60,000 nucleotides of DNA from Bugula neritina (GCA_964035545.1 OZ037765.1:14008698-14068697), one strand, 5' to 3'; counted from the first letter of the stretch, positions 9,767 through 23,365 are shown. The notes: generated by a model from the sequence alone, not told the origin. Made by a program: numbers and translations.

Positions 9767-10778
9767 TATGCATTAAGTCTCAGGCAAGTGCTAAAGAAAG
9801 ACAGTGCTGTGTGATAAATTAAATACTGTTGTTTAACAACCTGTATTGGAATACCATGATTTGTAACTCAACTATTTGTGATTTTATGACCAACAGTCTG
9901 AAATGCTAGATCAGGCCCATTAATACTATGTGTAAATACAGAACACCTTAAAATAAAATAATACTTTTCAACATTGAGTTGATAAAACAACATTTTGTTG
10001 GTTGAAAAATATTTTTGAATAAATTCGTATCAGTCTTTTCAGTAATGCATATAAGTGCTAGACTTCACATGTCCATAATATGTAGTGTAGATTGTAGTGA
10101 AACATGTTTGAATATTGCCAAAAAAATTAAAGATAGGAGCCACGATGACTAGCAAAGTCTGTAAACTACATTTTGAAAAAGACAGTAGTTGAGATTCATT
10201 GTGTTTATTTGCAACTTTGACTGGCAAGTACAAAAAATTAAACCGGACTATAAATATAAAATATATTATCTAACATCTGCAGATGACCAAAACTAGAATA
10301 ACATTGGTGAAGTTAAATGTATATACAATGCATGAATTGTAGATCTTTGGAAACATGATATAATATAAATTGATTGCACAATTAATAAATAATATAAATT
10401 AGATAAAAGCCTTATTTGCGCCTGACTTATATGTCAGATATACATGATACATATAATATGAGTAGAACATAAAAATTTGATTTAGCTGTTATTATAAATA
10501 ATAATTATGCATTTTCTGCTTTACAATACTTTTGGCTGCCATAAATGATGGATGATTGGCTAGCAGAAAGCTTCCCAGAATGCAGTTTCATCAATGCTTC
10601 AGCCAATCAATACACTAACCATTAGGAGCTAACAGATCTGACTGGACGAGTCAAATTCTTATTTGAAATATTTCAGGTTAGACTTTATGTATGTAAAGCT
10701 GATACAGCTTGAAAATGGTAAACTGGTAAAAAACCAATAAGAAATGAAGTGTTACGAGAATCAAAAAGCAACAAAGAA
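9767..10778. other. AT-rich DNA downstream of the CYLD-like gene
   Basis: This should hold the 3' UTR of the minus-strand CYLD-like gene. No convincing polyadenylation signal close to its stop was identified, and no other feature is seen. Confidence 0.4.
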
Positions 10779-12931
10779 TTATAGAGCACTAGCTTTGCAA
10801 TAGAAACACATATAGCAGGTCTCAACCAGCTGCTGAATTGTAGGCGGCACTGCATTGTAGTCCTTCGCCATACTAGCAAACCCCTTGGATGAGAACCAAA
10901 AGTTTAAATTCTCCACTTCTGTAACGGTTGGCACAGACGTTTCACCTAAAAAAAAGCCTAACATGATAAAACACAGTATGAAAAATGAAAAGCATATCAA
11001 CATAAAAAATAGATCAGCTTGCATATTAGATGATAGCCTAAACATATAGAGTAGAGAGCTCGTAATTGGCTGAAACTGCTATTAAATTACTATATTTCAT
11101 CATCAAAAATATTCTCAGAGTAAATAGCCCATTATATTTCAAATGCTATTTGGCAGAACATGTTATTGCAATGGTCATTATTTCAACATTCATTCATTTG
11201 GCAACAACAGAAAAACTATGTTTAGCATGATTACTTGCACATTATTCATATATCTAGAGATTTACTAATCATACTGCAGAGATAATGTTCTTCCTTGTTT
11301 ATATATCCACTTACCAACATCACTGGCCAACCCTCTGAACAAAAGCCACTTTGACGAAGGGCCATTGGAACAGCTGCTACGAGTAAAGGTGATATAATGG
11401 GAACCTTCTATACAGATTATAGAGAAAAGAGAGTAGGTCATGGGCGACATGCTCTCGCTTGCTCCATCACATATAATTTCTATTGGCATGTGGCCCGACC
11501 TTTTGTCATGCTTGTGAACCTGAAAAAAAACACAGATGTATTGAGCAGTCAACTCTAACCAGTAAAATAATTGCAAACATAGCAAAAGCCCCGTTTATAG
11601 TGGGTCTAAATACTTACTGTATTGGAACAATCATGGCAAAAACTAGACTTTTTCCACTCATTTTCAGATACATAACACTCCGGGCATTCCCATACAGCAA
11701 TTTCTCCGCAGATATAGCAGGATCTTGCCGCTGAAATAAAAACTCTTCAATTACTAGTACATAAATAAACTATCTACGAAAATGGTGAACAAATGGAACA
11801 AATACATTAGTGTATCTGTATTTATCACCCATTTCTATAACTATTGGAATTCAGAAACTGAATACTATGACTTACTGATGAATATTCATTAGTTCTTATC
11901 ACAAGTTAGAGATATTCAGAATGTCGCTGATAAAACTTGTATGAAGTGTAGAGAGGCCAACAACTACTAACCAGTATACACTATGACCTCAGTTCACTTG
12001 AGTCATGTCACATATGCAGCTTATATACTGCTGCTGTGTTAATATACAAGAGAAAATAACTTCAGATAAAACTATTTATTAAGCTGACAAAGAGCTAGTA
12101 CCTTATAATACTGCATGAAAGAGGTAAGTTACAAACTAACCTCCCTCTACCACATCAGCAAGGTCTAGCTGGAGGGAAGGTAAGACCCTGTCACATGTAT
12201 TCTGTTCCTTTCTAGATTTGGGCATATGTAGTATAAGATATGATGGTATCTACAACAATAATGTATAGCCACTGTACAAACATAAAATTGTCATCAAATC
12301 TCAGAATGAAAACTAGTATAACGTAGAAAAAATATATATAATTTATTAATCAAATATAAAAATTATCACAAACTGGCTGAACCAACAGGCAAATTACTGA
12401 AGAAACAGAACTTTAAATGTACAGAGTCTGAATAATTGGATAGTTACCTGCTTGAATTTCACCTGGGCTTGAGTCAGTGAGTCATGTAGCAATTCTTGAA
12501 CAGTGGGAAAAGCAATGCGAGCATCCCTTTCAGATTTTAAATATAAGCTGTAATGGGACTGGTTATTGCTACAACCAACAACAAAGCTTTTTATCAAACA
12601 TTCTATTAACTAGATTTTAGAGGTCATGTTGTTTAATGCTGACCTTCAGCATTATTCTGGGCAGTATTTAGTAGGAGGGTTTGTTCTTGAAGTATTGCCA
12701 CTGAAGGTACTATTGCAACATCTGGTACGAAGTGCAATGTAATGTAATGATGTATAGAGATATATGGATACGTATAGAGATGTCTAGAGATATATAAATA
12801 CATATAAAGATGTATAGAGATATAGATACGCATAGAGATGTATAGAGATATATAGACATGTCTCAAAATATAGAGATACATATAGATACATATAGATACA
12901 TATAGAGATATATAGAGATATATAGATATAT

Positions 12932-12999
<68 letters not shown>

Positions 13000-15900
13000 T
13001 GTATAGATATGTATGCTCTTACGTTAGCTGAATAGGTGGATACACTCTGAACACTTTGAGCAAGAGCAGGCTAATGAACTCTCTTGAATCTCTACTGACT
13101 TTGTTGGAAGTCTTTTCGTCCAGTTGACCGAGTAACTTCCGCAACTGGCGGGTTGCCTTCTGAGCGACAAAACCACGCCTACCAGAATTATATACAGTAT
13201 AAACGTGTAGAGATACACATAGAAATACTACACAGTGCTTGATAATCACTCAGGTCAATGTATTATGGTATTCTGCTATTAAATTGTCCCAAGCAGAAAA
13301 CAGACCCGGAAGTTTGAAAGAGCTGATGCTCCTTGGGTTAGGGTCAACGCATGGCACTTTACTCAACAACTTATTACGGCCACCTCATCAGAAATATACT
13401 GCACCTCAAATCCCTGCTATATGTAACTCTACAACACATGCTAATTTAATATTTGTAATACTTTTAGTAGTTGAGATGGCCCTTACTTTCTGAGTGGGTT
13501 CACTATATGGCATCGCAATAGCCTCTGAATATCTGAGTAACTTTCGATGTCATTAGACTTCTTAGGCAGCCGCAGCACTTCATCAAACACCACAGAAAAG
13601 GCAAACATAGCAAAGATACAAGCATCCACATAGCTGGAACCATTGTCTTCTTGTATACCCTTCCATTCCCCAGTATGTCTGCTTTGGTCAAAATTATAGG
13701 GCTGAATATAACCCTCAATAAAATCTTTTCGACTGTCACTTTCTGCAACAAAATACCATCATAACACATATACACACGTACAAGTGTAGGCTAACATTGA
13801 AAGCACCAGGACACATGTATGCAGTTAGCCTCAGTAACATAAATGAATTTATATTAATTAGTATTTAGATTTTTGAAATAACCCATAGCAAACTAGACTG
13901 AGTAAATATCACATATTGCCATCCTTAAAATTTAGGACAATTTTATTAATTACTCTCTAAAATAAATTATTTATATTCTGCTTAAACGCAGAAACAAGAA
14001 ACATTTTAGAAATAAAATGATACTATAATGAGTAATTAGAAATATAGCAAACATCAAAGACATATTTAATATTTTATCAAGCAAATTGGCCAAACTTACT
14101 CCTGATCTCGCATTTCAGCAAATTTACGAACATAATGTCGTTTTTGGAGCTTTCCACAAGATGGTCACTTCCGTACCAGCCACAAGAGCAAGAGCCATTT
14201 ACTTCATCCTGTAACATTTTAGAGATTTATCTACAGACATTATAATTCCCTGTATCTATGTGCACCTTACTTGCTATACTGTTATACCATTAATCTATAT
14301 CTCATTACAGTACAAGAACCATTGCTCTAGATATGAATAATGAAATCATTAAATCTTTAAAACAACAAGCCTGTATGCTTTCATACTATATCTATTACCA
14401 CTCACCATTTTAACACCAGCGAAATAGCGTCCTGGCTTGGCTATTTCGTATCCTATCCACTTGACGATGCCCGGCTGATTGTCAATGGTGACTGAACAAC
14501 CCTCAGTGATTTGACTAGATATTGGTGTAATTCTACATACTAAGCTGGACTGTGAACTAACGTCCTGTTTAATATCCCTAGATCTGGCCGGATCAGCTCC
14601 GTTTACTCTTTGATTTTCAGCAGCATGTTCAGCTGGCGGAATGTGCGTTACATGAAATGGAGATGAGTGAGTGTCTGAACCCTGACTGGAGACATCGCAA
14701 CTTCTAGGGGAGATGCTGCCAACTGAGCTCCGCCTCTGATTGGCAGCTGTCAATAGATTAGACCGTTCATTAGGCTGTGCAAAGTAGGAGAAGTTGTTTA
14801 TCAACCAAATAAACTTTGAGCAGTAAATTAGGGCAACAAAGCACAACCGTCTCAATTTTGTTGTTGAAAATGTTGGTCAGTTTTCAATGTATAATTCTTA
14901 TCATAGTAATGAGAAAATAAGAGTGGACACAACATTTGATCAAAGCCAGCATATTCTGCACTTCATGAAGCATAGTCAAGTCTACATTTAATATACTTGT
15001 GTTAGTTGAAGCGCCACACGACCCACAGCCACAATGCGAAATAGTATGACGGTTGTTTTGAACTGATGAGTAAAACTGGGGGCATCTATCAAACTATGTA
15101 CAACTGATAATTTAATGTCAGTTTTAATAATAAATTATGAATAAAATACCAGTAACAATAATAAATAACAAATGTGAATAAAAAATAGAGTTTAAAACAT
15201 GTATTTGTATTTGACCCAGACAGTAGAAAGCTCTAGAAAATGTAAGTGGACAGCATACGCACTGGGGACGAGCAATCCAGTGTGGAGTTTTGTATTTCTC
15301 TTCTGTGAAGCTAATGGAAACCGTTCAGGGGAGGAGCTATATCGCTGTCTACATTCGGTGCTGCTACTATTGCTGCTACAATTTTCATCACACCTCTCTA
15401 TAGTGGACGGTTTACTGTTTCCATTACACATTTCAGTTTGTCTAGTAGCTGAAGAGGCACTTTGTTCTACAAGAGAGCCGTCAGTGTAAGGGGAGACAAT
15501 CACAGAGAATCAGACCAGAAGATACACCATGGGACTTCCATTTTAAAACTATTTTGTTCCGCCTTCAGATAAATTTTCATTTTTATATAACTATAAAACA
15601 TTTATAGATATTTGATTTGGTACAAAATATAATTGTAATCTAAAACTGTGAGGTGTAATTAGTATATTCCATGTGAGAACATGCAAACAATACATATGTA
15701 CATTTCTTTACTTTAAAGCAATCAAAAGTGTTCAATCTAGTAAACATAGATTGCTTTAGTGAGCATAATCTACAGTTATGGTGAAAATTGTACATCAAAT
15801 AACACTCCTAATGTGCTGAAAACATTTTCTAGTATTTGACCTTTTCCTGATGAGAAGTTGTTAAATATGCCATCCTTATCAAGGTACCAGCAAGTAACTC

Positions 15901-18725
15901 TCTAACATTGGTATGCTTTTCTACTACTTTATTGTGAAATTTGAAATAAATCTTGTTAAATGATACATAAGACTGAGCTATGATTCAATATTGGCAAGTA
16001 GTTTATAAACTGAACATCTTAGTAACCAACCATAATCAAAGGAATGTAGTAACTAGTAGATGAACTCATATGTGCACTTATTTTGTAGTAGGCATTCAGT
16101 GCTATAGTAGAGTGCAACTAATTCTAGTACTGATATTATCTAAGTTTATTAAGGTTTTATTAATACTTTATGTCAACAATTACTCTCAACTTCATAAATT
16201 ATTTGATATTAGCTAAAATATAACCAAATAACTTTTATATCATTGACTTGAATATTATAACTTGAATCATAGCCCAAACAATAGGACGCATTTCTTTAGA
16301 GGGGATATTGCAAATATGTACATGTGAAATAGCTTATGTACTTGACACAGTTATTAATATATTTTAAATAGTAGAAATATTCAACTTCTAGCCCTACAAT
16401 ACAATAGAAGCCAAATTATAAAATATACATGCAATAAAAAAGTTATATATAATATATTGATGGCTGTAGATCATCTCAAATTTTAAGAAGATGACTGGAT
16501 AAGGAGATGAACTATGGGATCACAGCCAACATATTTGTTCTATCATAGAATTGGCAAGCAACAATATTTTTTATCTCAACAAAGCAGTGAGAAAATGATA
16601 TGATGACACATTGATATGTAATTATTATCTAGCTATAAATGTATTGCATTGTAAATCTAAATCTAAAAATCAGTTACTTCTGATATTACACTTGCATTTC
16701 AATTATTTTTGAATTGATCATTGGCAACACTTAAAAAGGCTATTTGGTATTTACTTTATAATTTCCTAACAGATCTTAAAATTATTCCTTTCACCAGTCC
16801 TATTCTCAATACATTGGGAGAGGGTGAACTGACTGAGGTTGAAACAATCAGAATGTATGAAGCTGAGGGTGACAGGACCAGGACCAGCTAGTTGAACCAG
16901 GACCAGCTAGTTGAACCAGGATCAGCTAGTTGAACCAGGACCAGCTAGTTGAACCAGGACCAGCTAGTTGAACTAGGACCAGCTAGGTGAACCAGGACCA
17001 GCTAGTTGAACCAGGACCAGCTAGTTGAACTAGGACCGGCTAGTTGAACCAGGACCAGCTAGTTGAACCAGGACCAGCTAGTTGAACCAGGACCAGCTAG
17101 TTGAACCAGGACCAGCTAGTTGAACTAGGACCAGCTAGGTGAACCAGGACCAGCTAGTTGAACCAGGACCAGCTAGTTGAACCAGGACCAGCTAGTTGAA
17201 CCAGGACCAGCTAGTTGAACTAGGACCGGCTAGTTGAACCAGGACCAGCTAGTTGAACCAGGACCAGCTACTCACCATGTTCACCATCATACTCCTGATA
17301 CAGCCCTATGATAGGTACAAGAGAGGCATGGCCTTTCTTAGCATGGAATAACCTCTTCTTCTGATAGAACCCTGTGCCTTTTCCCACTGGGTTGTCCTAT
17401 GAAAACATGTCACAAGATTAAAATCAATCCAAATACTACAACAACTAAATACAACAGAGATAAGGTTATTTGGCATCATGGTGTAAAAATGAGATAAACA
17501 CAAGACAACATACTTCCAGAAATAAAATAAGTAACTAGTAAACCATATATACTTAAATCCACAAATAAAAAGAGTTTCTTAATAAAATCTAAACCATCAA
17601 CTTACAAACTCAACGCCAGCCAAAAGCTCGCCATCACCATCTGGCAGAGTGCCAACCCATTTAACCGTCGCTCTCTCATATCCGTCTTCACCGGCCCAGA
17701 TGACACGGTCATCTATATGCACCTCAGAGACAGGGTAGAGAGAGAGCTCGTCTAGACTATCATCTCCCTCATCTAATGACCCCTCGCCAGGTGTGTCACA
17801 AAAATCCACTGTCTCCCACTTCTGCATAGGCTGGCCATCTCGTGACTTGTGCACTATCACCTCATCAGGCGAGAGCTTCTGTACCCTCCCAGGTCGCCTG
17901 TCTCGCTTCCCAGGCCGTTCTGAGGGAATGAGTTTCACACTTGATATATTTACAAAGACTCCATCGTTTGGTTCACACGTGAACAGCCGCACACTGTTGT
18001 AAGTTCCATCACAATTTCCACTGCCTCTCTTACTTGGATCCTTTATAACAGAAAAGTTGATTAAGTATAAATTATACAGCATTTAAAAACGCCTAGAATA
18101 GTGTTTGAGAACTTGAAGAAACGTTAATCATTGCAAATATCTTTAAACACACATTGAGCTTTTAACTTACCTGTATCTCTACTCCAAAATGAATGCCTTG
18201 CTTATTAGCTATTCTACCTCTCCATCTCACTATGCCTTTACACGCCTCCAGCTTCCTGGTGGAGACAATAACTCTACTATCTACATTAACCAGGCTTATA
18301 TTCTTCATGTGCTCTTCATCTACATACACTTTATACCTCTCCTCACAGTCTGGTATAGCCAGCAGCAGACGACATTGCTCTCCAGTTAGTTCACCAACAT
18401 GACTCTCGGAGGCCACCAACTTCACTTCATCATATTCAATGGAGCACAACTCTATCTTCTGCACTTCATTCACTGCATTTGAAGTAATACCTGCCTTGAA
18501 TGAAGAGACCGTGCCTTTGCTGCCAGAGCTGCCGAGAGAGTTCACCGAGTGGTTGGAGCTGTTTGAGCAACAGTTCTCTTCCCACAAAGAGCCCTTCAGC
18601 GCTCTTTGCTTCGCTAAAAGCTTCTTCTTGCCTGACTTGGCTTGTAAGTCTTTAAGCAGAATGAATTTTTTAGATTCAATTCTAGCGTTATCCAAACTGG
18701 ACTGATGACTGGATGTAGTGGACAT
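10779..18725 (-). CDS. CYLD: CYLD-like protein, predicted catalytically inactive deubiquitinase
   Basis: Vertebrate CYLD removes K63- and M1-linked ubiquitin and restrains NF-kB. Exons with matching phases: 18725-18171, 18040-17606, 17396-17276, probably 15466 to about 15200, 14774-14406, 14208-14100, 13742-13487, 13178-13023, 12547-12448, 12249-12141, 11730-11618, 11519-11315, 10945-10779 (stop). The first four and CAP-Gly exons give three CAP-Gly domains split by introns, e.g. [20 protein letters not shown]. The core starts in exon 13742-13487. The zinc module ([25 protein letters not shown]) keeps its Cys/His. The His of EGSHYITF is kept, but the catalytic Cys position reads Ser (DNGSSYVD) and the Asp position reads Arg (WLLFRG). 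The start is the ATG at 18725. The join between exon 15466 and exon 14774 is out of phase, so at least one exon or junction there is missing from this model. About 900-980 aa are expected; human CYLD has 956. Confidence 0.88.
12740..12998. repeat. Compound microsatellite (ATAGAGATAT-type and TA) in a CYLD-like intron
   Basis: Degenerate units of ATAGAGATAT, ATAGATACAT and similar run from about 12740, followed by a nearly pure TA tract at about 12934-12995, 25 bases from the 3' end of the exon at 13023-13178. Confidence 0.85.
15200..15466 (-). CDS. Probable Ser-rich linker exon of the CYLD-like gene
   Basis: A TTGTAG acceptor at 15467 opens a frame that completes the G left over by the exon ending at 17276. 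The peptide ([20 protein letters not shown] and on) is Ser/Asn/Cys-rich, like the disordered linker between CAP-Gly 2 and 3 in CYLD. No donor in the right phase for the next exon was found, so its 3' limit is open; GT sites after CCC-A and after AGT-GC give phases 1 and 2, while phase 0 is needed. This part of the model could be wrong. Confidence 0.45.
15504..16874. other. CYLD-like intron, no further feature seen
   Basis: AT-rich intronic sequence between the probable linker exon and the minisatellite. No exon fitting CYLD or any other gene was recognised. Confidence 0.45.
16875..17270 (-). repeat. 19-bp minisatellite (about 21 units) starting in a splice donor
   Basis: The + strand unit is AGGACCAGCTAGTTGAACC, repeated head to tail for about 396 bp. 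Variant units (GAACTAGG, AGGTGAACC, ACCGGC) recur at spacings of 152 and 190 bases (8 and 10 units), showing that blocks of units were duplicated. On the gene strand the array begins at the sixth intron base of the exon ending at 17276: the donor reads GTGAGT and its last T is already repeat sequence. Confidence 0.95.
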
Positions 18726-21700
18726 GGCTTCAGTCTAAGTTACCATAATAGTGCTGAGTGGCATGTGAGATCAGTCATGAGGCATTTAGAAACCTCAGGC
18801 TAGGTAATGCACATAGTTCACCTGCATCTTGTCCACCTGTAACAACAGTAAATTGCATTATATATTCTGGCATAGTATGGCTGAATGATGTTGACCTTAC
18901 ATCCTAATATACAGCAGCAGTATTTTACAGGATTAAAAACTACCAGAAGTTACTTTACACTCTGCTAAGATAAAATATGCCACATTGCTAACTGCAACAT
19001 CTGTTATAGTTAATTATAAGCTGCGTGGATAGGTTTACTGCAAAGTGTACAGCAGAAGAGCACATCAAACAAGTGATCCATTAAATAGCAGAAGTAATAA
19101 TAATGTTCAGATTTTTGCTCTCAGCCAGATAGAAAGAGTGATAACAGTTCACTGTTCACAGTATAGCACCAGCTTTTATAAATAAAGCAGCCAATAACTG
19201 GTAGCTAGTAATAAAATCAACACAACTTTAAATTCCATTCATACAAATGCAAATATTCATGGCGCAAGCCCTTGTCACCAATATTTTTATCTCAAAGTAT
19301 TTTCTTAACACTTTGATTACTGTTTTCTATGCAAGCATTAGCTGTACATGGGAATGTCTAATCATAACAGAAAGACTAGCCATTATACAACAAAAACCAG
19401 CTCAAGTATTTCAAAGGAAATTAGTATAAAAAATAATTTTCTATTGCTTCAAAATACCATTTTACTAACGCACTGCACTATACATCTGAAATATAAGTGC
19501 AAGTTAGATACGTAATAAAAAGTGATCATAGAAATTAAATTTTAACATATCACATTACAGCTAATGTTAGATCAATGCACAGACAAATTGCATAATAATG
19601 TAAATGCCAGTAACCAGAGCTCTGGATGAATACTTGGAGTACAGAGTTTTGCCCAGAAGAGATCAACAGACAGTTGAGACAAGTTAATTAAGCCGGCCAA
19701 TCAAGAACTGAATGACTGTGAGAAAAAATAATAAACACATTTATAGCCCCATGTGCCTGTCAGCTGAATGGAAGTTATTGTAAGAAATATAATCACAAAC
19801 TATAGGCTTCTGATATGTGGCAGGCAGCCCTTCAATAACAGAAACAGCAGTTGATGGCACCACAACTACCGGTTTACCACTATTCAACACATAAGCTGTA
19901 CTGTATAGCTGTGTGAATACTGACCAAACTTGATTTAATGGCATAAAAACATATTCCAACTGAGAGCACTCTATAGTCTATACACGCATGGTGTTGAGTC
20001 ATTAGCAACTTTTTCATACCAGAAAAAGGAAAACTGTGTGCAAGATAAATACTAAACATAAAAAAACTGACTGTACAGAGTTTGTTGAAATCTGTGGGAA
20101 AACCAGAGAATAGAAAGTGCCTTTAATTATCCACTTGCTTTACTACTGAGTACTGACTGAATAAATTTAAAATCAGTAAAAGCTGTATTGCACAAATTTA
20201 CAGTAGTGCTATTAATTTACCATGCCTAGCTTTATACCCAACAATGTTTGTGCAACAAGTTCAAGAGTTGAACAGTGTTTAGAAATAGAGAACTAGGATT
20301 TAGCTTACTTAAATTGTAAAAAATAACAACTGTTTTGCATAATCATAAATGTTTGCTCTAGAAATAAATTTTTCTTCAAATATGTATGTTTATAAATAAG
20401 AAATTCATTCACAGAACTACTTTGTTTGAGTGGACATTGATAATTATAAGAAAAAGACTTATTTTAGATTAAACACAGATTAGGAAAATATTGAGGATTT
20501 AATATATTCTAATTATGTTGCATAATTCATTTTCGTTTGTAAGATCATTTTTACCAGCCCAATTATGGCTAACTGATGTGCAATGTTGCACCCCTGGCTT
20601 GTAAATATGACTTACCTTGAATAATAATTACTACATATGATTTCCTATGAATATAACCTACTGCAGATTTGACTTGCTAAATACTTTTTATGGTTATATT
20701 TTGATGCAATTATGACTAGTTGTAAATGTAACAGGTTCCTGTAGAGTTAGAAATGGCGAAAATATAGTTGAACATCTTTTACTATTTAGAAACGAGTAAT
20801 CTTCGAATACTTTAAAACACGAGTTTTTAGTAAGATACTAAGATTGATAACTGTCAAAAATATAGATTATTGATCAAATCATTCGATTGGTAGGCTATGC
20901 AATTCAAGTTAACCACAAAATAGTCCCAGTGTTAATAACTTTCACAAACTCAATAGAATTGATTTATGATGGGATACTTATTAAAATGACGACTAAGAAA
21001 CAAAGCAGGTAAACAAAAAGCTCATACTTATATACCCACAACATATCTGTAACAGTGTGCTTAAAGTCTAGTAGCCATATGTCATTATCCCTCAACCAGA
21101 CATAACCATAAATAACAATAAAATGAGTAGGTTGCATATTAATCTTAGGCCAGATGGTTGTTAGCTCTTTCTTTTTTTCTTTCTTGTAATAAAACTGAAT
21201 CATTTTAATTTCATAGTTTATAGTTTGACATACCTTCAGGTGTTTGTTGTAACTTTATATAATCAATACTACTCCATTAATCTAACACTAAAAGATAGTA
21301 TAAACTTAAAATAATTATATTGACTAAAATTAGAATCTACACTTAGTAATTTACTATCATACTTAATGATATTCTTTATCTTAATCTGAAATCATTAGCT
21401 AGTTTAGTTGTATAGTAAATGACTCACAGCCTAACTCAGCAACACTACTTCAAAGGCTTTAGGTCTAACAATGAATCACTTACATGCATACATAATTAAA
21501 ATGTGTAATACTAATAGCCAGACTCTTCTAATACATAAATAAATAAATCCTAATTGATGAATTATTCTGCAATAATGAATGATACCAGCAAATATATTAT
21601 TACAATTATTTATACTTAAAGCTATACATAAGTGATAAAATGAATAATTAAAATTAATCATTAACTTCAGCTGTTGCAGCTACCATGTGTGATGACTACA

Positions 21701-21879
21701 TAGGTTATAATAATCTTATAATAATTGCAATAAATATTATCAACGTAATTACCTAAAATAAAAACAATAATGAATACACAAATGGTAATAATGCAAATAG
21801 TAGAAACTTATACTAACTCTAAGTCAGTCATTAACTTATAACCTATAGCTATCCTACTTTCAAATGCAACTCAACCTCG

Positions 21880-22330
21880 GTTATTGTTACCGTTATTGGT
21901 AGTGTTACTAATTATAACACTACCAGTAACGCTATAAGTATTACTAACAGTAACAGTAACTCAAACTCAAAGTGAGTAACACAAATTGTTAGTATAAGTG
22001 TCACTGTTACTGTTAGTGTTACACTTACAGTTGGTGTTAATCTTACTCTAACTCTTACTCTTAGATTTAGCCTAACTCTAAGTCTAACTCACTTACAGTT
22101 AGTGTTGCAGAGGCAGTTAGTGCTACTATTACTCACAAACTTAGTGTAACTTACGGTTACTCATACTCATACTGTTACAGTTAGTGTTAGCGTTACACTT
22201 AGTCTCACTCTTACTCTTAGAGTTAGTTCTAATTCTTATACTTCCAGTCAATATTATTCACTTACTCATACTTATAGTCATACTGATACTCATATTATGA
22301 CTATGAATCGTACTGATCCTGAATCCTGAC
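21880..22330. repeat. Degenerate hexamer array (GTTAST-like) with an internal hairpin
   Basis: About 450 bases are built from shuffled TTACTC, GTTAGT, GTTACT, TTAGTG and their complements. Near 21885-21932 the array folds on itself: GGTAGTGTTA is followed by TAACACTACC. The unit differs from the TTAGGG telomere repeat. Confidence 0.7.
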
Positions 22331-22499
22331 AACTGCATAAGCAAGTTTTCTGTCCTAAACGTAAAAGTGAATTTATTTAATTTTATTTTATTTCTATCAT
22401 TATCAGTTACGATTATCAAAAAATAAACCATGTCCATTGTGATTATGATTATGTCTAATAAATCTAATTTAAATTTAATAGTAATACTAAAACTTATAC

Positions 22500-22680
22500 T
22501 TTTAGTGTTAGTAATACTATTAGTATTAGTATTAATATTAAACTGTTATGATTATTAGTATTAACAATATAATGATAATCATAATAATAGTACTACACTA
22601 CTAGTACTAGTAGTAGTAGTAATAGTAATATTAATAATAATATAATCATAAATAATTTAAATTAATATCAATATTATGAA
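22500..22680. repeat. Degenerate TAA/TAG trinucleotide microsatellite
   Basis: Runs of TAGTATTAG, ATAATAATAG, TAGTAGTAGTAG and TAATAATAATAT form an imperfect trinucleotide tract, possibly continuous in origin with the hexamer array just before it. Confidence 0.6.
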
Positions 22681-23365
22681 TATTAACATATTCATGCTGA
22701 CGCTAGGAATAATCATGATGACCATATAATTAACTGCAACAATCACAATTTAAATTGTACTTACAGAAATAACACGAGTGAGTAAAATCAATCTGAATGC
22801 ACGATAAGTTTACTACGATATTTTCAATTTACTCGATAAAATAATTAAAACGCAACTTTACACAAACGAGTCGTTAGACTAAAGCAAAGCTCCGCAAGAA
22901 TGATACAACGGTTTTAGGCTAAAGTGAAAGTGTCCCAATATCCTCTGCTTATTATAAATAATTACACTTTAGCCAGTCAGCTACTTGCTAGCAGAGTTGT
23001 CTTATCTAAGTTAAGTGAAATGGACTGCAAATTGTTCGCAAGACTCGATCGCCTTAGCGTACCATCTACCTTCTATGTTCACCTACAGCAAGCAATGGAT
23101 GTAGAAGTTGCTGTCTTGCTCATATGAAATTAAAACATAATCGGCGAAGATTACTGATTTATATTGTTTTTACATTATTTTCTCAATAACCAGCACCAAT
23201 AACATCAAAACTTGTGTTTCTTTAAAGTTACAACCTTTGTGAAAACCTTTTGTGGGCTAAGGACTTTCTATAATTCTAAATTATAACATGCTTCATCTAA
23301 TTTGCTGTCGAATAAAACAAAATTCAACAAAGTCACCAAAAAAGCTATATTATTGTTTTACTCGC

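Larger units (their letters stand above)
18726..23365. other. 5' flank of the CYLD-like gene and intergenic DNA
   Basis: The CYLD-like promoter and any 5' non-coding exons should lie here. A TTAG acceptor 9 bases before the first ATG hints at a 5' UTR intron. A somewhat CpG-richer stretch near 22790-22910 is one possible promoter area, but nothing firm marks it. No other coding sequence is supported. Confidence 0.4.

Noticed and set aside
12633-12881. Possible extra exon of the CYLD-like gene (peptide before the TA tract)
   Set aside because: Phases already join 13023 to 12547 directly, and the peptide has no CYLD likeness; most of it is microsatellite.
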